Source: Saprospiraceae bacterium (GTDB lineage: Bacteria; Bacteroidota; Bacteroidia; Chitinophagales; Saprospiraceae). From it: DNA of 64,000 bases. The stretch is taken from contig JADKFC010000014.1 of NCBI GenBank assembly GCA_016717655.1, positions 1 to 64,000 of the forward strand, read 5' to 3'. Of the stretch, positions 56,544-64,000 are shown in pieces (the stretch's first letter is position 1; every line of letters begins with the position of its first letter). Under the pieces are notes generated by a model. That model was not told the DNA's origin. It searched no databases and worked only from the letters and a program-made list of their open reading frames with translations. The position numbers and the translations under genes are program-made.

Positions 56544-57105
56544 AAAAATCATTCTTGGATCCAAATCTCCAAGGAGAAAACAAATCCTCGAAGATGCAGG
56601 CTTCAATGTTGAAGTGTTTTCATTTGATGTGCCGGAAGATTATCCCAATACCTTAAAAGAAAATGAAATAGCTGAATTTTTAGCTGTTAAAAAAGCACAG
56701 CCTTGCCTTCATTTGGCAAAAGAGCAATGTCTGGTCATTACTTCTGACTCCATCGTAGTGCTCAATGGCATTGTTTACGGTAAACCAACTTCCTATGAAG
56801 ACGCCTTTAACATCCTTTCTGCTCTTTCTGGAAAGGTGCATCAGGTATATACGGGTGTTTGTGTAGCAGATTCAAATTCTACAGTTTCGTTCACTGAAAA
56901 ATCTGACATCAAATTTGCCCATCTGGATGCAGAAGAAATCCACTACTACCTTGAAAACTACAAACCCTTTGACAAGGCAGGAGCCTATGGCATACAAGAT
57001 TGGATTGGACTTTGCAAGGTGGAATGGATTCATGGTACTTTTTCCAATATTATGGGCCTGCCTATGGCCAAACTTTACGAAGTAATAAAAAAGTGGCAGC
57101 ATTAA
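56527..57105 (+). CDS. maf: Maf-type nucleoside triphosphate pyrophosphatase
   Basis: A 192-residue Maf protein. The start motif ILGSKSPRRKQIL and the internal ITSDSIVVLNG with KPFDKAGAYGIQ are all diagnostic. It hydrolyses non-canonical or house-cleaning nucleotides such as dTTP/UTP and modified forms; links to septum formation are old and weak. Its start overlaps the UbiA gene. Confidence 0.94.
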   Translation: MELRNKKIILGSKSPRRKQILEDAGFNVEVFSFDVPEDYPNTLKENEIAEFLAVKKAQPCLHLAKEQCLVITSDSIVVLNGIVYGKPTSYEDAFNILSALSGKVHQVYTGVCVADSNSTVSFTEKSDIKFAHLDAEEIHYYLENYKPFDKAGAYGIQDWIGLCKVEWIHGTFSNIMGLPMAKLYEVIKKWQH

Positions 57106-57116
57106 GAATAATCTCA

Positions 57117-57124
57117 TAATTTTG
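57117..57124 (+). promoter_or_regulatory. Probable -7 box of the HhH/outer-membrane gene
   Basis: TAATTTTG matches TAnnTTTG, 22 bases before ATG 57147. Confidence 0.45.
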
Positions 57125-57146
57125 CAAAGAACAAACGCTTTGAAAA

Positions 57147-59207
57147 ATGTACCCGAGATTGCTTTTGGCAACTTGCCAAATGTGCCTTTATATAGGCATT
57201 CATTCCCCTGCCCACTCGCAAACTACCATTGATGGCAACATTGAAAATGTATTTGATGCCTGGTTTGACAATACCGGCAATGAAGAAGAGGATTTTTTAG
57301 GTTATCTGACTGCTCTGGATGAATATAAGAATGAACCTTTAGATCTCAATGAATTAAAAGAACACGATTTAGATAACTTTTTTTTCCTAACAGATTTACA
57401 AAAAAATGATCTCCTCTCACATTCAAGTATTGTGGGCTATTTTTTATGTCTGGAGGAATTGCAATCTATACCATCATTGGATGAAAACACCATCCTGATG
57501 CTGAGGCCATTTTTAAAGGTTGAAAATCTGGAAAAAGCCCTATTTACCCGATCTTCTATGAAAGAAGGGAACCGCATTTTTTATGTCAAATGGAAACAAA
57601 AGTCAAAGTCAAATCTTGAAACAGAACTTGCAGATACAACGATGTTGGGATCAGCAGCTCATTGGGTAATCAGATACAAATGGGAGGGTTCAAGTGTCTT
57701 CAAAGCCGGTTTTGTAGCAGAAACCGATGGAGGTGAATCTATAGTATGGGATAAAAAAAGGAAGTGGGCTGACTACTTTAGTTGCTATTTTCAATTGAAA
57801 CGCAAATGGAAGTGGATTCACGAATTGATAATAGGAGACTTTGCACCCAGCTTTGGTCAGGGTTTGATTGTGCACAATGGATTTGGAGCTGGTAAAACTT
57901 CCATGGTGATGCTCATCAGAAAGCAGGGTGCCGTATTCAGACCCTATACATCCGTGAATGAAACAGGCTATTTCAGAGGAATAGCCAATGTTTTAAATCT
58001 TTCTCCCTCTTTGAAAATGGCATGGTTATTTTCAAATAAAGACATTGATGCCCATCTTTCTTCCCAAAACCAGGACTCCACTCAAAGTGAAATTGTTTCG
58101 ATCCTAAAAAGCGGATATCATAGAACCTTGAATGAGTTGGGAAACAAACAGAATGCCAATCAAAAAAATATTGGAATTCAACTACAATGGACCCACAACA
58201 GGGCGACCTTTAGCATCAACCATCTTTCCTACTTTTACAGCATGCCTATTGCCAAAGGAAATGATGCATATGAGCTTTATAATTTTCATGGAAAAAACAA
58301 TCACCTTACCAGCATTGATTGGAAATGGTCATTTAAAAATTTTTCCACCTTTGGCGAGCTCGCAAGAAGTCACAACAATGGATGGGCTGTTACCAGTGGT
58401 GTCTTATTGTCTCTTGACAAGACAATTGATTTATGCCTTCATTACAGAAATTATGGCCTGAACTATGTTGCCCTTGATGGTAGTGCATTGGGAGAATCAT
58501 CAAAGCCACAAGCTGAAAAAGGGATTTATTTGGGCACGGAATGGAGGCCTGCTCATAAATGGAAAATTGCTGCTTATCTTGACTTTTCGCAATTCCCCTG
58601 GGTAAGGTATCAAATAGATGCACCATCTAATGGAAAAGAGTTGCTGGTTAGAATAGAACACACCATAAAACGAAAATTCAACGTGTATTTGCAATACTTT
58701 CTGGAAACAAAGGAAATCAATGAAAATTACATACTGGAAAAAATTGAAGGGTTATCCATCAGACAGAGACATAAAATCAGATTGCATTATGCATGGCAGG
58801 TTCATCCATTTTTGGAGCTGCGGACCAGGGCTGAAATAAACATGGTAATACTGCCAAGTTCATCTGAAAAAGGACATTTGCTGTACCAGGATATTATTTA
58901 CCATCCGACGTCCTCAACTTTATCTTTAACGGCAAGAATGGCTATCTTTCAGACAGATGGCTACAATTCCAGGATATATGCTTACGAAAATGACCTATTG
59001 TATGAATCAGCGCTTCCATTTATGGCTGGTATTGGACGACGTGGCTATTTCAACCTTAGATACAAATTCCATAAATCAATTACGGCTGAATTTAGATTTG
59101 GCCAAACAAGCTACCAAAACAACCATAGATTTTACCCGGAAATAAATCAAAGTGCCAATTCTCAAAAAGAGATTGAGGTAAAATTTCAATTAAAAATTCA
59201 GCTATAA
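57147..59207 (+). CDS. Helix-hairpin-helix plus outer-membrane barrel protein
   Basis: A 686-residue exported protein with a signal peptide (LLLATCQMCLYIGIHSPAHS). After it come two helix-hairpin-helix-like segments at ~60-125 (PLDLNELKEHDLDNFFFL, then LEELQSIPSLDENTILML). The remaining ~540 residues have alternating aromatic and polar strands and end in KFQLKIQL, consistent with a large outer-membrane beta barrel. ComEA-type HhH domains bind DNA, so this may be a DNA-contacting envelope protein, but the HhH copies are degenerate and the role is open. The gene is monocistronic between its own promoter and a strong terminator. Confidence 0.75.
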   Translation: MYPRLLLATCQMCLYIGIHSPAHSQTTIDGNIENVFDAWFDNTGNEEEDFLGYLTALDEYKNEPLDLNELKEHDLDNFFFLTDLQKNDLLSHSSIVGYFLCLEELQSIPSLDENTILMLRPFLKVENLEKALFTRSSMKEGNRIFYVKWKQKSKSNLETELADTTMLGSAAHWVIRYKWEGSSVFKAGFVAETDGGESIVWDKKRKWADYFSCYFQLKRKWKWIHELIIGDFAPSFGQGLIVHNGFGAGKTSMVMLIRKQGAVFRPYTSVNETGYFRGIANVLNLSPSLKMAWLFSNKDIDAHLSSQNQDSTQSEIVSILKSGYHRTLNELGNKQNANQKNIGIQLQWTHNRATFSINHLSYFYSMPIAKGNDAYELYNFHGKNNHLTSIDWKWSFKNFSTFGELARSHNNGWAVTSGVLLSLDKTIDLCLHYRNYGLNYVALDGSALGESSKPQAEKGIYLGTEWRPAHKWKIAAYLDFSQFPWVRYQIDAPSNGKELLVRIEHTIKRKFNVYLQYFLETKEINENYILEKIEGLSIRQRHKIRLHYAWQVHPFLELRTRAEINMVILPSSSEKGHLLYQDIIYHPTSSTLSLTARMAIFQTDGYNSRIYAYENDLLYESALPFMAGIGRRGYFNLRYKFHKSITAEFRFGQTSYQNNHRFYPEINQSANSQKEIEVKFQLKIQL

Positions 59208-59210
59208 AAA

Positions 59211-59245
59211 AACGGCCACAGACAAATTATCTGTGGCCGTTTTAA
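59211..59245. terminator. Bidirectional terminator between convergent genes
   Basis: Perfect 12-bp stem AACGGCCACAGA (59211-59222) / TCTGTGGCCGTT (59230-59241), with T-runs on both strands. It serves the HhH gene and the DUF2911 gene. Confidence 0.92.
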
Positions 59246-59261
59246 TATTAGAAAGTGAAAT

Positions 59262-60110
59262 TTATTTCTTCATCCAAGCGGCGATAGAAACTTCATTCAT
59301 CTTTACATATTCATCATTTCCTGCAGCAGAGGCCAACTCTTTTGACAATTTTGCAGCTTCAATGGCTTCTTTGTACCTTCCAAGATCTGCTAGAATTAAA
59401 GCTTCTTTTCTTACCTGCCAGAATTTTGGACTGCTAACGTTATTGGCTTTTTTAACCCATTCCAAAGCCTGTTCCAGGTCTTTGCCTGAATCATGGTAGT
59501 AAGAAGCAGCATTGTAATAGTCGTTGGTACTTGGACCCGCCATCACCTTTTCAATATTGGCCATAACAACTTTGTCAACTTCAACGCCAATTTTAACCGG
59601 AACCAATGTTTTTTCCCAGCTCAAGGTCATTGTAGCTTGTGTGGTCTCAATGTTGTTGAAATCGATTGTGAATGTTTCCACTTGTTGGCCCAACATTACA
59701 GGTTTCACCATAACAGAAACATCTGGCGTTTTTTCAATATAGGCAGACCAGTTGCCACCATCATATTTGTAAAAATTGATAGCCCAGCTATCAGCACCTG
59801 GCTTGGTCAAAAGACCATAGTCACCTTTTTTTACAGAAACGCCTTCTACTGAAACATCTTCAGAAAAACTGACCTTGGTTACACTATTGGCACCAGTTCT
59901 CCAGAAATTACCAAATGATACAACGGCATCAGCACCAAATATTTTTCTTCCTTTGGCACTTGGACGAGAATACTCGACTTTAATATCCGTAAGACCTACT
60001 TTCTGCTCGATTTTACATGAAGGACTCGCAGCAGGAGTTGAAATTTGCGCACTTACACCCGAAATATATACACAGGTAAGGGCAACAATGGCTAAACGTA
60101 GCTTTGTCAT
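59262..60110 (-). CDS. DUF2911 domain-containing exported protein
   Basis: A 282-residue protein with a clear signal peptide (LAIVALTCVYISGVSAQ). The DUF2911 part (~25-190) has KVEYSRPSAKGRKIFG, SFGNFWRTGANSVTKV, and KKGDYGLLTKPG. The C-terminal ~90 residues hold helical TPR-like repeats (SYYHDSGKDLEQALEWVKKA). Function unknown; common in Bacteroidota as an envelope protein. Confidence 0.9.
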   Translation of the reverse strand: MTKLRLAIVALTCVYISGVSAQISTPAASPSCKIEQKVGLTDIKVEYSRPSAKGRKIFGADAVVSFGNFWRTGANSVTKVSFSEDVSVEGVSVKKGDYGLLTKPGADSWAINFYKYDGGNWSAYIEKTPDVSVMVKPVMLGQQVETFTIDFNNIETTQATMTLSWEKTLVPVKIGVEVDKVVMANIEKVMAGPSTNDYYNAASYYHDSGKDLEQALEWVKKANNVSSPKFWQVRKEALILADLGRYKEAIEAAKLSKELASAAGNDEYVKMNEVSIAAWMKK

Positions 60111-60360
60111 GATGTTAAATTGTTAGTGATTTTAATTGTAGAATAAATCATTTGTTGCGACAATTGTTCATGCATTAAAAAAAATTAGCGCTAAAATGTT
60201 AAAGTTTTATTATATAAATAATATTCATAATGTGTTATTAATTGATATTGTGTATAATATAAATTATTTATTTTAAAAATCAATAAAAAATGACTTTTTT
60301 TAAAATTTCACTCCTTGACAGGTGACCACAATACGATTACCTTTAGCGAAATTTATCCCT

Positions 60361-60429
60361 ATGATCATATTTGGAATCACCCTCATGATTCTGATTTTTT
60401 TTGGTAATAGCCTATTAAAAGAGGCTTAA
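60361..60429 (+). CDS. Possible 22-residue hydrophobic peptide
   Basis: In a 365-base gap, ATG 60361 opens MIIFGITLMILIFFGNSLLK with two more residues before TAA, a single membrane-helix peptide; a GTG at 60322 would give 35 residues. A terminator follows 22 bases later. The upstream box TACCTTTA is only a weak match to TAnnTTTG. Small membrane peptides are often missed by gene finders, but such a frame also occurs by chance in AT-rich DNA. Rest of the gap: AT-rich, no feature seen. Confidence 0.25.
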   Translation: MIIFGITLMILIFFGNSLLKEA

Positions 60430-60446
60430 TCAAAGAAAAGATGAGA

Positions 60447-60477
60447 AAAAAGCAAGTCCTAAAGACTTGCTTTTTTT
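60447..60477. terminator. Bidirectional terminator next to thrC
   Basis: Stem AGCAAGTC (60451-60458) / GACTTGCT (60464-60471), flanked by A5 and T7. It overlaps the thrC stop on the minus strand, and could also end a plus-strand transcript. Confidence 0.85.
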
Positions 60478-61654
60478 ATGCCCATAAATTTTCGGCATAT
60501 TTATATCCGTTGCCGGTTTGGATAAAAGCAATATCCCAGGATTCATCCAACTTTCCTTCGGCTTTACTTTTTTTGATTGCAGCCAGGCAAGCTGCTCCCT
60601 CTGGTGAAACAAAGTGTCCTTCCTTAACAGCAAAAGCCTTTAACGCTGACCGCATTTCTAGCTCCGAAACAGAAATTGCAAAACCTTGGCTTTCCTTTAG
60701 GGTGGTCAAAATTAATTTATCCCCAAATGCCTTTGGTACCCTTAAGCCATTTGCGGCTGTCTCATCAGGCTGGTCCCAGACCTCAGAGCTTTCTGCTCCA
60801 TTTTGCCAGGCTTTTACAATGGGTGCACAGCCTTCTATTTGAACAGCTACCATTCGGGTTGTTATCTCATCTATCCAGCCCATTTCTTGCATTTCTTTGA
60901 AAGCTTTCCAAATGCCAATCAATCCAGTTCCTCCCCCTGTGGGATAAAAAATTACATCAGGTAATTTATAATTTAATTGGGCAGCCAGCTCATACCCCAT
61001 TGTCTTTTTCCCTTCCAATCGATAGGGTTCTTTTAATGTTGACACATCCCAGGCGCCCCATTCTTTGTTTTTTTCTGCCATGAGAAGACCGGCATCCCTT
61101 ATAGTTCCTTCTACTGTATATACTTCCGCATCCATCAAAGCCACGTCAAAAGAAAACATCTTTGGCGTTTGTTTGGGCATAAACACAGAGGCCCTTGTTC
61201 CTGCGAGTGCGGCGTATGCAGCTAAAGCACTTCCTGCATTCCCTGCTGTGGGGGTGCAGAAATGCGTTACACCCAATTCAACAGCCTTACTAACTGCAGC
61301 CGACATGCCACGTGCCTTAAATGAACCTGTGGGATTGGTGGATTCATCTTTCATCAACACGGGCCTGCTCAAACCAATAGATTTTGCCCAACCCGACAAT
61401 GGGCGAACCTCGGTCATTCCTTCACCTAAAGAAAAGATGTTTTCTGTTTTAAAAACAGGTAGATACACCTTCCAATCCCACATGCCAGTTCTAGGCATTT
61501 CCGACCAAACTGGTCTTTTTTCATGATTATTCAAATTATACCTGGCTACCAAAGGCTGTGAGCAATGCAGACAATAATTAATTAAAATATGAGCATCATA
61601 TTCACCACCACATGACAAACATGCTAAATGACTCAGTTTGGAACCAGTATTCAT
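60476..61654 (-). CDS. thrC: Threonine synthase
   Basis: A 392-residue PLP enzyme of the archaeal/plant-like threonine synthase class. The N-terminal zinc-ribbon-like part has CLSCGG and CLHCSQ. The PLP lysine is in NPTGSFKARG, and the PLP-phosphate loop is PTGGGTGLIG. It makes threonine from O-phosphohomoserine. It lies just before the terminator at 60447, while the repeat array is upstream. Confidence 0.93.
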   Translation of the reverse strand: MNTGSKLSHLACLSCGGEYDAHILINYCLHCSQPLVARYNLNNHEKRPVWSEMPRTGMWDWKVYLPVFKTENIFSLGEGMTEVRPLSGWAKSIGLSRPVLMKDESTNPTGSFKARGMSAAVSKAVELGVTHFCTPTAGNAGSALAAYAALAGTRASVFMPKQTPKMFSFDVALMDAEVYTVEGTIRDAGLLMAEKNKEWGAWDVSTLKEPYRLEGKKTMGYELAAQLNYKLPDVIFYPTGGGTGLIGIWKAFKEMQEMGWIDEITTRMVAVQIEGCAPIVKAWQNGAESSEVWDQPDETAANGLRVPKAFGDKLILTTLKESQGFAISVSELEMRSALKAFAVKEGHFVSPEGAACLAAIKKSKAEGKLDESWDIAFIQTGNGYKYAENLWA

Positions 61655-61797
61655 GCTATTTTTTCGAAATATAGATTATTTTTTATGCTTGTTGTCCTCA
61701 AAAGTGCGAAAAGTCGTATAAAAAATGACACAATAAGGCATAGATTTTGAATTTTTAAATCGAAATGGGAACCAAAGAATATGGAATACCAGTCAAG

Positions 61798-62421
61798 CCC
61801 AAGTCACAATGTTTGGCCAATAACTATCCCTTTGAAGGATTATCCTCGCATGACCCTTCAGGTCTTGCTCGGATGATCCTTTCTCGATCCCAAGTCACAA
61901 TGTTTGGCCAATAAATATCCCTTTGAAGGATTATCCTCGCATGACCCTTCAGGTCTTGCTCGGATGATCCTTTCTCGATCCCAAGTCACAATGTTTGGCA
62001 AGTAATTCTCTTCCCCTTGAAGGTATCCTCGGTTATCCTCGATTTTCCAATGACCCTTCAAGGTCGTCCTCCACCCCCGTTGATCCTTTCTCGATCCCAA
62101 GTCACAATGTTTGGCGAGTAATTCTCTTCCCCTTGAAGGATTATCCTCCGCGGCCCTTCAGGACTTTCTCATCCCAATTCACGGTGTTGCTCGGTTGATC
62201 CTTTCTCGATCCCAAGTCACAATGTTTGGCCAATAAATATCCCTTTGAAGGATTATCCTCGCATGACCCTTCAGGTCTTGCTCGGTTGATCCTTTCTCGA
62301 TCCCAAGTCACAATGTTTGGCAAGTAATTCTCTTCCCCCTTGAAGGGTTATCCTCGCATGACCCTTCAGGTCTTGCTCGGATGATCCTTTCTCGATCCCA
62401 AGTCACAATGTTTGGCAAGTT
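61798..62421. repeat. Mosaic tandem repeat array, six full units plus one partial
   Basis: The segment CCCAAGTCACAATGTTTGGC occurs at 61798, 61889, 61980, 62096, 62211, 62302 and 62397, so the units are 91, 91, 116, 115, 91 and 95 bases, the last copy partial. The 35-base core begins TGATCCTTTCTCGAT and ends in that segment. Between cores, two versions alternate, one containing AATATCCCTTTGAAGG and one AATTCTCTTCCCCTTGAAGG. Dyads such as GACCCTTCAGGTC recur. No real gene is inside; frames such as 61858-62100 are just translations of the repeat. The 61655-61797 stretch before it is AT-rich, with nothing noted. Confidence 0.92.
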
Positions 62422-62498
62422 TTACTGACGTAAAACTTCAAAGCCCCATTCTCACTGCTTTCGAAAGCAAGCTTTCGACGCTGTGATAATGGGGCTTT
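62419..62498. terminator. Two hairpins between the repeat array and tRNA-Arg
   Basis: Perfect stem GTTTTAC (62419-62425) / GTAAAAC (62430-62436), then a longer stem AAAGCCCCATT (62440-62450) / AATGGGGCTTT (62488-62498) whose loop has the palindrome GCTTTCGAAAGC. The second has T-runs on both sides and is likely the terminator of tRNA-Arg. Confidence 0.65.
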
Positions 62499-62514
62499 TG
62501 CTCCAAACATTTAT

Positions 62515-62591
62515 TGGTGACCTCGGAAGGATTTGAACCCTCAACCCTCAGAGCCGAAATCTGATATTCTATCCAGTTGAACTACGAGGCC
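62515..62591 (-). tRNA. tRNA-Arg (anticodon UCG)
   Basis: The minus strand folds as a 77-base tRNA with CCA encoded. Acceptor GGCCTCG pairs with CGAGGTC (one G-U), D-stem GTTC/GAAT, anticodon stem TCAGA/TCTGA, loop TTTCGGC, so anticodon TCG reading CGA and other CGN codons. The T-arm is GAGGGTTCAAATCCTTC. Confidence 0.95.
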
Positions 62592-62651
62592 AGTGGTGCA
62601 AAAGTATAAAATTTTAATGAAAAATCGCCAAGGGTATGTTTGGGAATAAAA

Positions 62652-64000
62652 TCATCTAAGTTGAAGAAGCTTATGTATTTTTTTATACGACCCAATTTCT
62701 ACTTCGAGGAAAATAAGGCCAACAGGAAGTTGATGAGGTGGAAAAACATCATCCAGTTTGATTTCAATTTCTGTAGCGTCTAACCAGGTCACTGACTGTT
62801 CCAGAATTCTTCCATTTAAATCTAAAAGCCTGCATTTCAGATTATTGGGATAAGGCTGTTCTATTCTTAAGGTATAGTTACTTTCCGCTTCGTTTTGGAA
62901 TAATAAAATTTTAACCTCCTTTATTTCCCTGATCGGCGTTTTATTCCTTGGAATGTTGTTATCCAACCATGCCAGTCGATTGGACAACCAGTTTTTTAGC
63001 TCTTGAACCTCACCCTGCCAACTTGAAGGAATGGGATAAGGATTGGGCCATACATATTGTCCCAGTATATTCCACTTATTGAAATTTCGAATTTGGGCTT
63101 CTTCTAATTCCACTTTCATTGAATCAATCAATCCAAAAAGGAATTCCTGACTTAATTTTCCATGTTTCCTATGATAATCATAGGTCCTGGACAAACTATC
63201 CACAAAAAAACTGTCTTGCAATAGCTTGTCCCACCAAAATGGGAGGTGAAATCCGTCTTCAGGGCAAATAGTGTTAAAATTCCATGAAAAGCCCTGATAA
63301 CTTTGGCCCTGGCAATAATCTGCATTACCGAAACTGATGTCATAATCCCAGGGGGGGCCAATGGTCAATTTCCCACCTTTGCTATCTTTATCTTTATACA
63401 TGAAAGTTGACACTCGGTAGCCATCTACGTTTTTGCTTACCTCATTTAAAATCCAATAATAGACAAAACTCTCCAGGTTGATCCATTTTCTGTACCCGTT
63501 TTGAGGGTCCTTAAATAAGGGCGATTTTAAGGCACTTTCAAAGCTAGAAACATAGTCTTTTATATAACTCCTTTGCTGAGCTGGTGCATTTTCAGGGTAA
63601 TGGTACTGAAAATAAATACCTTTGGGTTGAGAAGACAAAGAGTAATAATTGCTCAACCACCCTCCATTTTGGGTCCCGGTTTGTTTATCAATCTTTACAA
63701 TATAGCCACCAGTTAGGTCATCACCGACCACCTCATCAGGCTCCAGTTTTGAAATGTCTACCCTACCTTCTCCCCTTTTTATTTTTTCCATTACTACGTA
63801 TACTCCCTGGTAACTGTTGTCAATTATCAGTTCTACAAACCGTGTTCGGCTGGCATAAAAACCCATGGCTCTGTAAATTTCCATTGCCAAAACATTATGC
63901 ATCAGACTCTTTTCATGATACGAAGGGTATAAGATGTAATCTGCATCTTCAGGCCACCCAAACAAAGACACATCATTATCCTCACCATTATCAAGACGGG
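62652..64000 (-). CDS. CotH-family protein with type IX-like C-terminal domain (5' end beyond the window)
   Basis: The frame is open to the right edge, so the start is not seen; the GTG at 63971 is inside the domain. CotH-kinase-like motifs are YILYPSYHEKSLMHNVLA, FVELIIDNSYQGVYVVMEK, GGYIVKIDK and the catalytic-type GPPWDYDISFGN. The last ~80 residues (YTLRIEQPYPNNLKCRLLDL ... LIFLEVEIGSYKKIHKLLQL) have the pattern of a type IX secretion sorting domain. CotH-like proteins are atypical Ser/Thr kinases; in Bacteroidota they are often secreted. Confidence 0.85.
   Translation of the reverse strand, partial: RLDNGEDNDVSLFGWPEDADYILYPSYHEKSLMHNVLAMEIYRAMGFYASRTRFVELIIDNSYQGVYVVMEKIKRGEGRVDISKLEPDEVVGDDLTGGYIVKIDKQTGTQNGGWLSNYYSLSSQPKGIYFQYHYPENAPAQQRSYIKDYVSSFESALKSPLFKDPQNGYRKWINLESFVYYWILNEVSKNVDGYRVSTFMYKDKDSKGGKLTIGPPWDYDISFGNADYCQGQSYQGFSWNFNTICPEDGFHLPFWWDKLLQDSFFVDSLSRTYDYHRKHGKLSQEFLFGLIDSMKVELEEAQIRNFNKWNILGQYVWPNPYPIPSSWQGEVQELKNWLSNRLAWLDNNIPRNKTPIREIKEVKILLFQNEAESNYTLRIEQPYPNNLKCRLLDLNGRILEQSVTWLDATEIEIKLDDVFPPHQLPVGLIFLEVEIGSYKKIHKLLQLR

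Noticed and set aside
61858..62323. Two small minus-strand frames in the repeat array
   Set aside because: They only translate the repeat (e.g. LAKHCDLGSRKD). No start context, and the frame follows the repeat unit length.
61798..62421. CRISPR array
   Set aside because: The conserved 35-base core recurs with 56-81-base intervals, but the intervals are near copies of each other in two types, not unique spacers, and no cas gene is near.

Overview
The window is a chromosomal segment of a Bacteroidota bacterium. The evidence is a PorT-like type IX secretion protein, the gliding protein GldC, a CotH protein ending in what looks like a type IX sorting domain, a two-helix-only DksA/TraR protein typical of this phylum, SLC45-like MFS and DUF4403/DUF3822/DUF2911 families, and repeated upstream matches to the Bacteroidota -7 box TAnnTTTG with no Shine-Dalgarno sequences. 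A member of the Saprospiria or a neighbouring class is my guess; the sequence alone does not prove it. Nearly all genes are housekeeping. I see no prophage, transposase, CRISPR array, restriction system or secondary-metabolite cluster.

Layout. 1-7.1 kb: edge of a small membrane protein, then yidC-gpsA-rhomboid-pssA (membrane biogenesis), a 2x[4Fe-4S] ferredoxin with dapB, and convergent ubiE-porT. 7.2-15.3 kb, minus strand: a very large alpha-2-macroglobulin-like protein without the thioester motif, a 1-Cys peroxiredoxin, a polyprenyl synthase and a START-like protein. 15.5-21.9 kb: primary sigma factor, TonB-dependent receptor, accD facing gldC, pepD and an ArfB-type ribosome-rescue hydrolase. 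22-33 kb: frameshifted fatty-acid desaturase, MBL hydrolase, TamB, acyl-CoA dehydrogenase, HscA-type Hsp70 and tsaD. 33-39.8 kb, plus strand: a run of translation genes (rsmD, argS, glnS) with DUF3822 and an anchored unknown, then terC and crtZ. 39.7-48.9 kb: truA, DUF4403 lipoprotein, fmt, CoA transferase, nnr, MFS transporter and a histone-H1-like/DksA fusion. 48.9-60.1 kb: histidine kinase, tRNA-Ser(UGA), L-serine deaminase with a DoxX-type protein, esterase-M17 peptidase-UbiA-Maf run, a helix-hairpin-helix/outer-membrane protein and DUF2911. 60.4-64 kb: threonine synthase, a 0.6-kb tandem repeat array, tRNA-Arg(UCG) and the edge-truncated CotH gene.

Two points need care. First, six genes between 22 and 47.4 kb carry nine apparent frameshifts, almost all in short homopolymers, including single-copy argS. 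I read them as probable sequencing errors and give corrected gene limits; two of them also hide true start codons (MFS transporter, H1-DksA protein). Second, the most unusual items are the H1-like/DksA fusion (47336-48852), a 132-bp element upstream of it that folds into a three-way junction (46997-47128), and the mosaic tandem array beside tRNA-Arg (61798-62421). None of these is proven to be a new system; each has a direct test listed.
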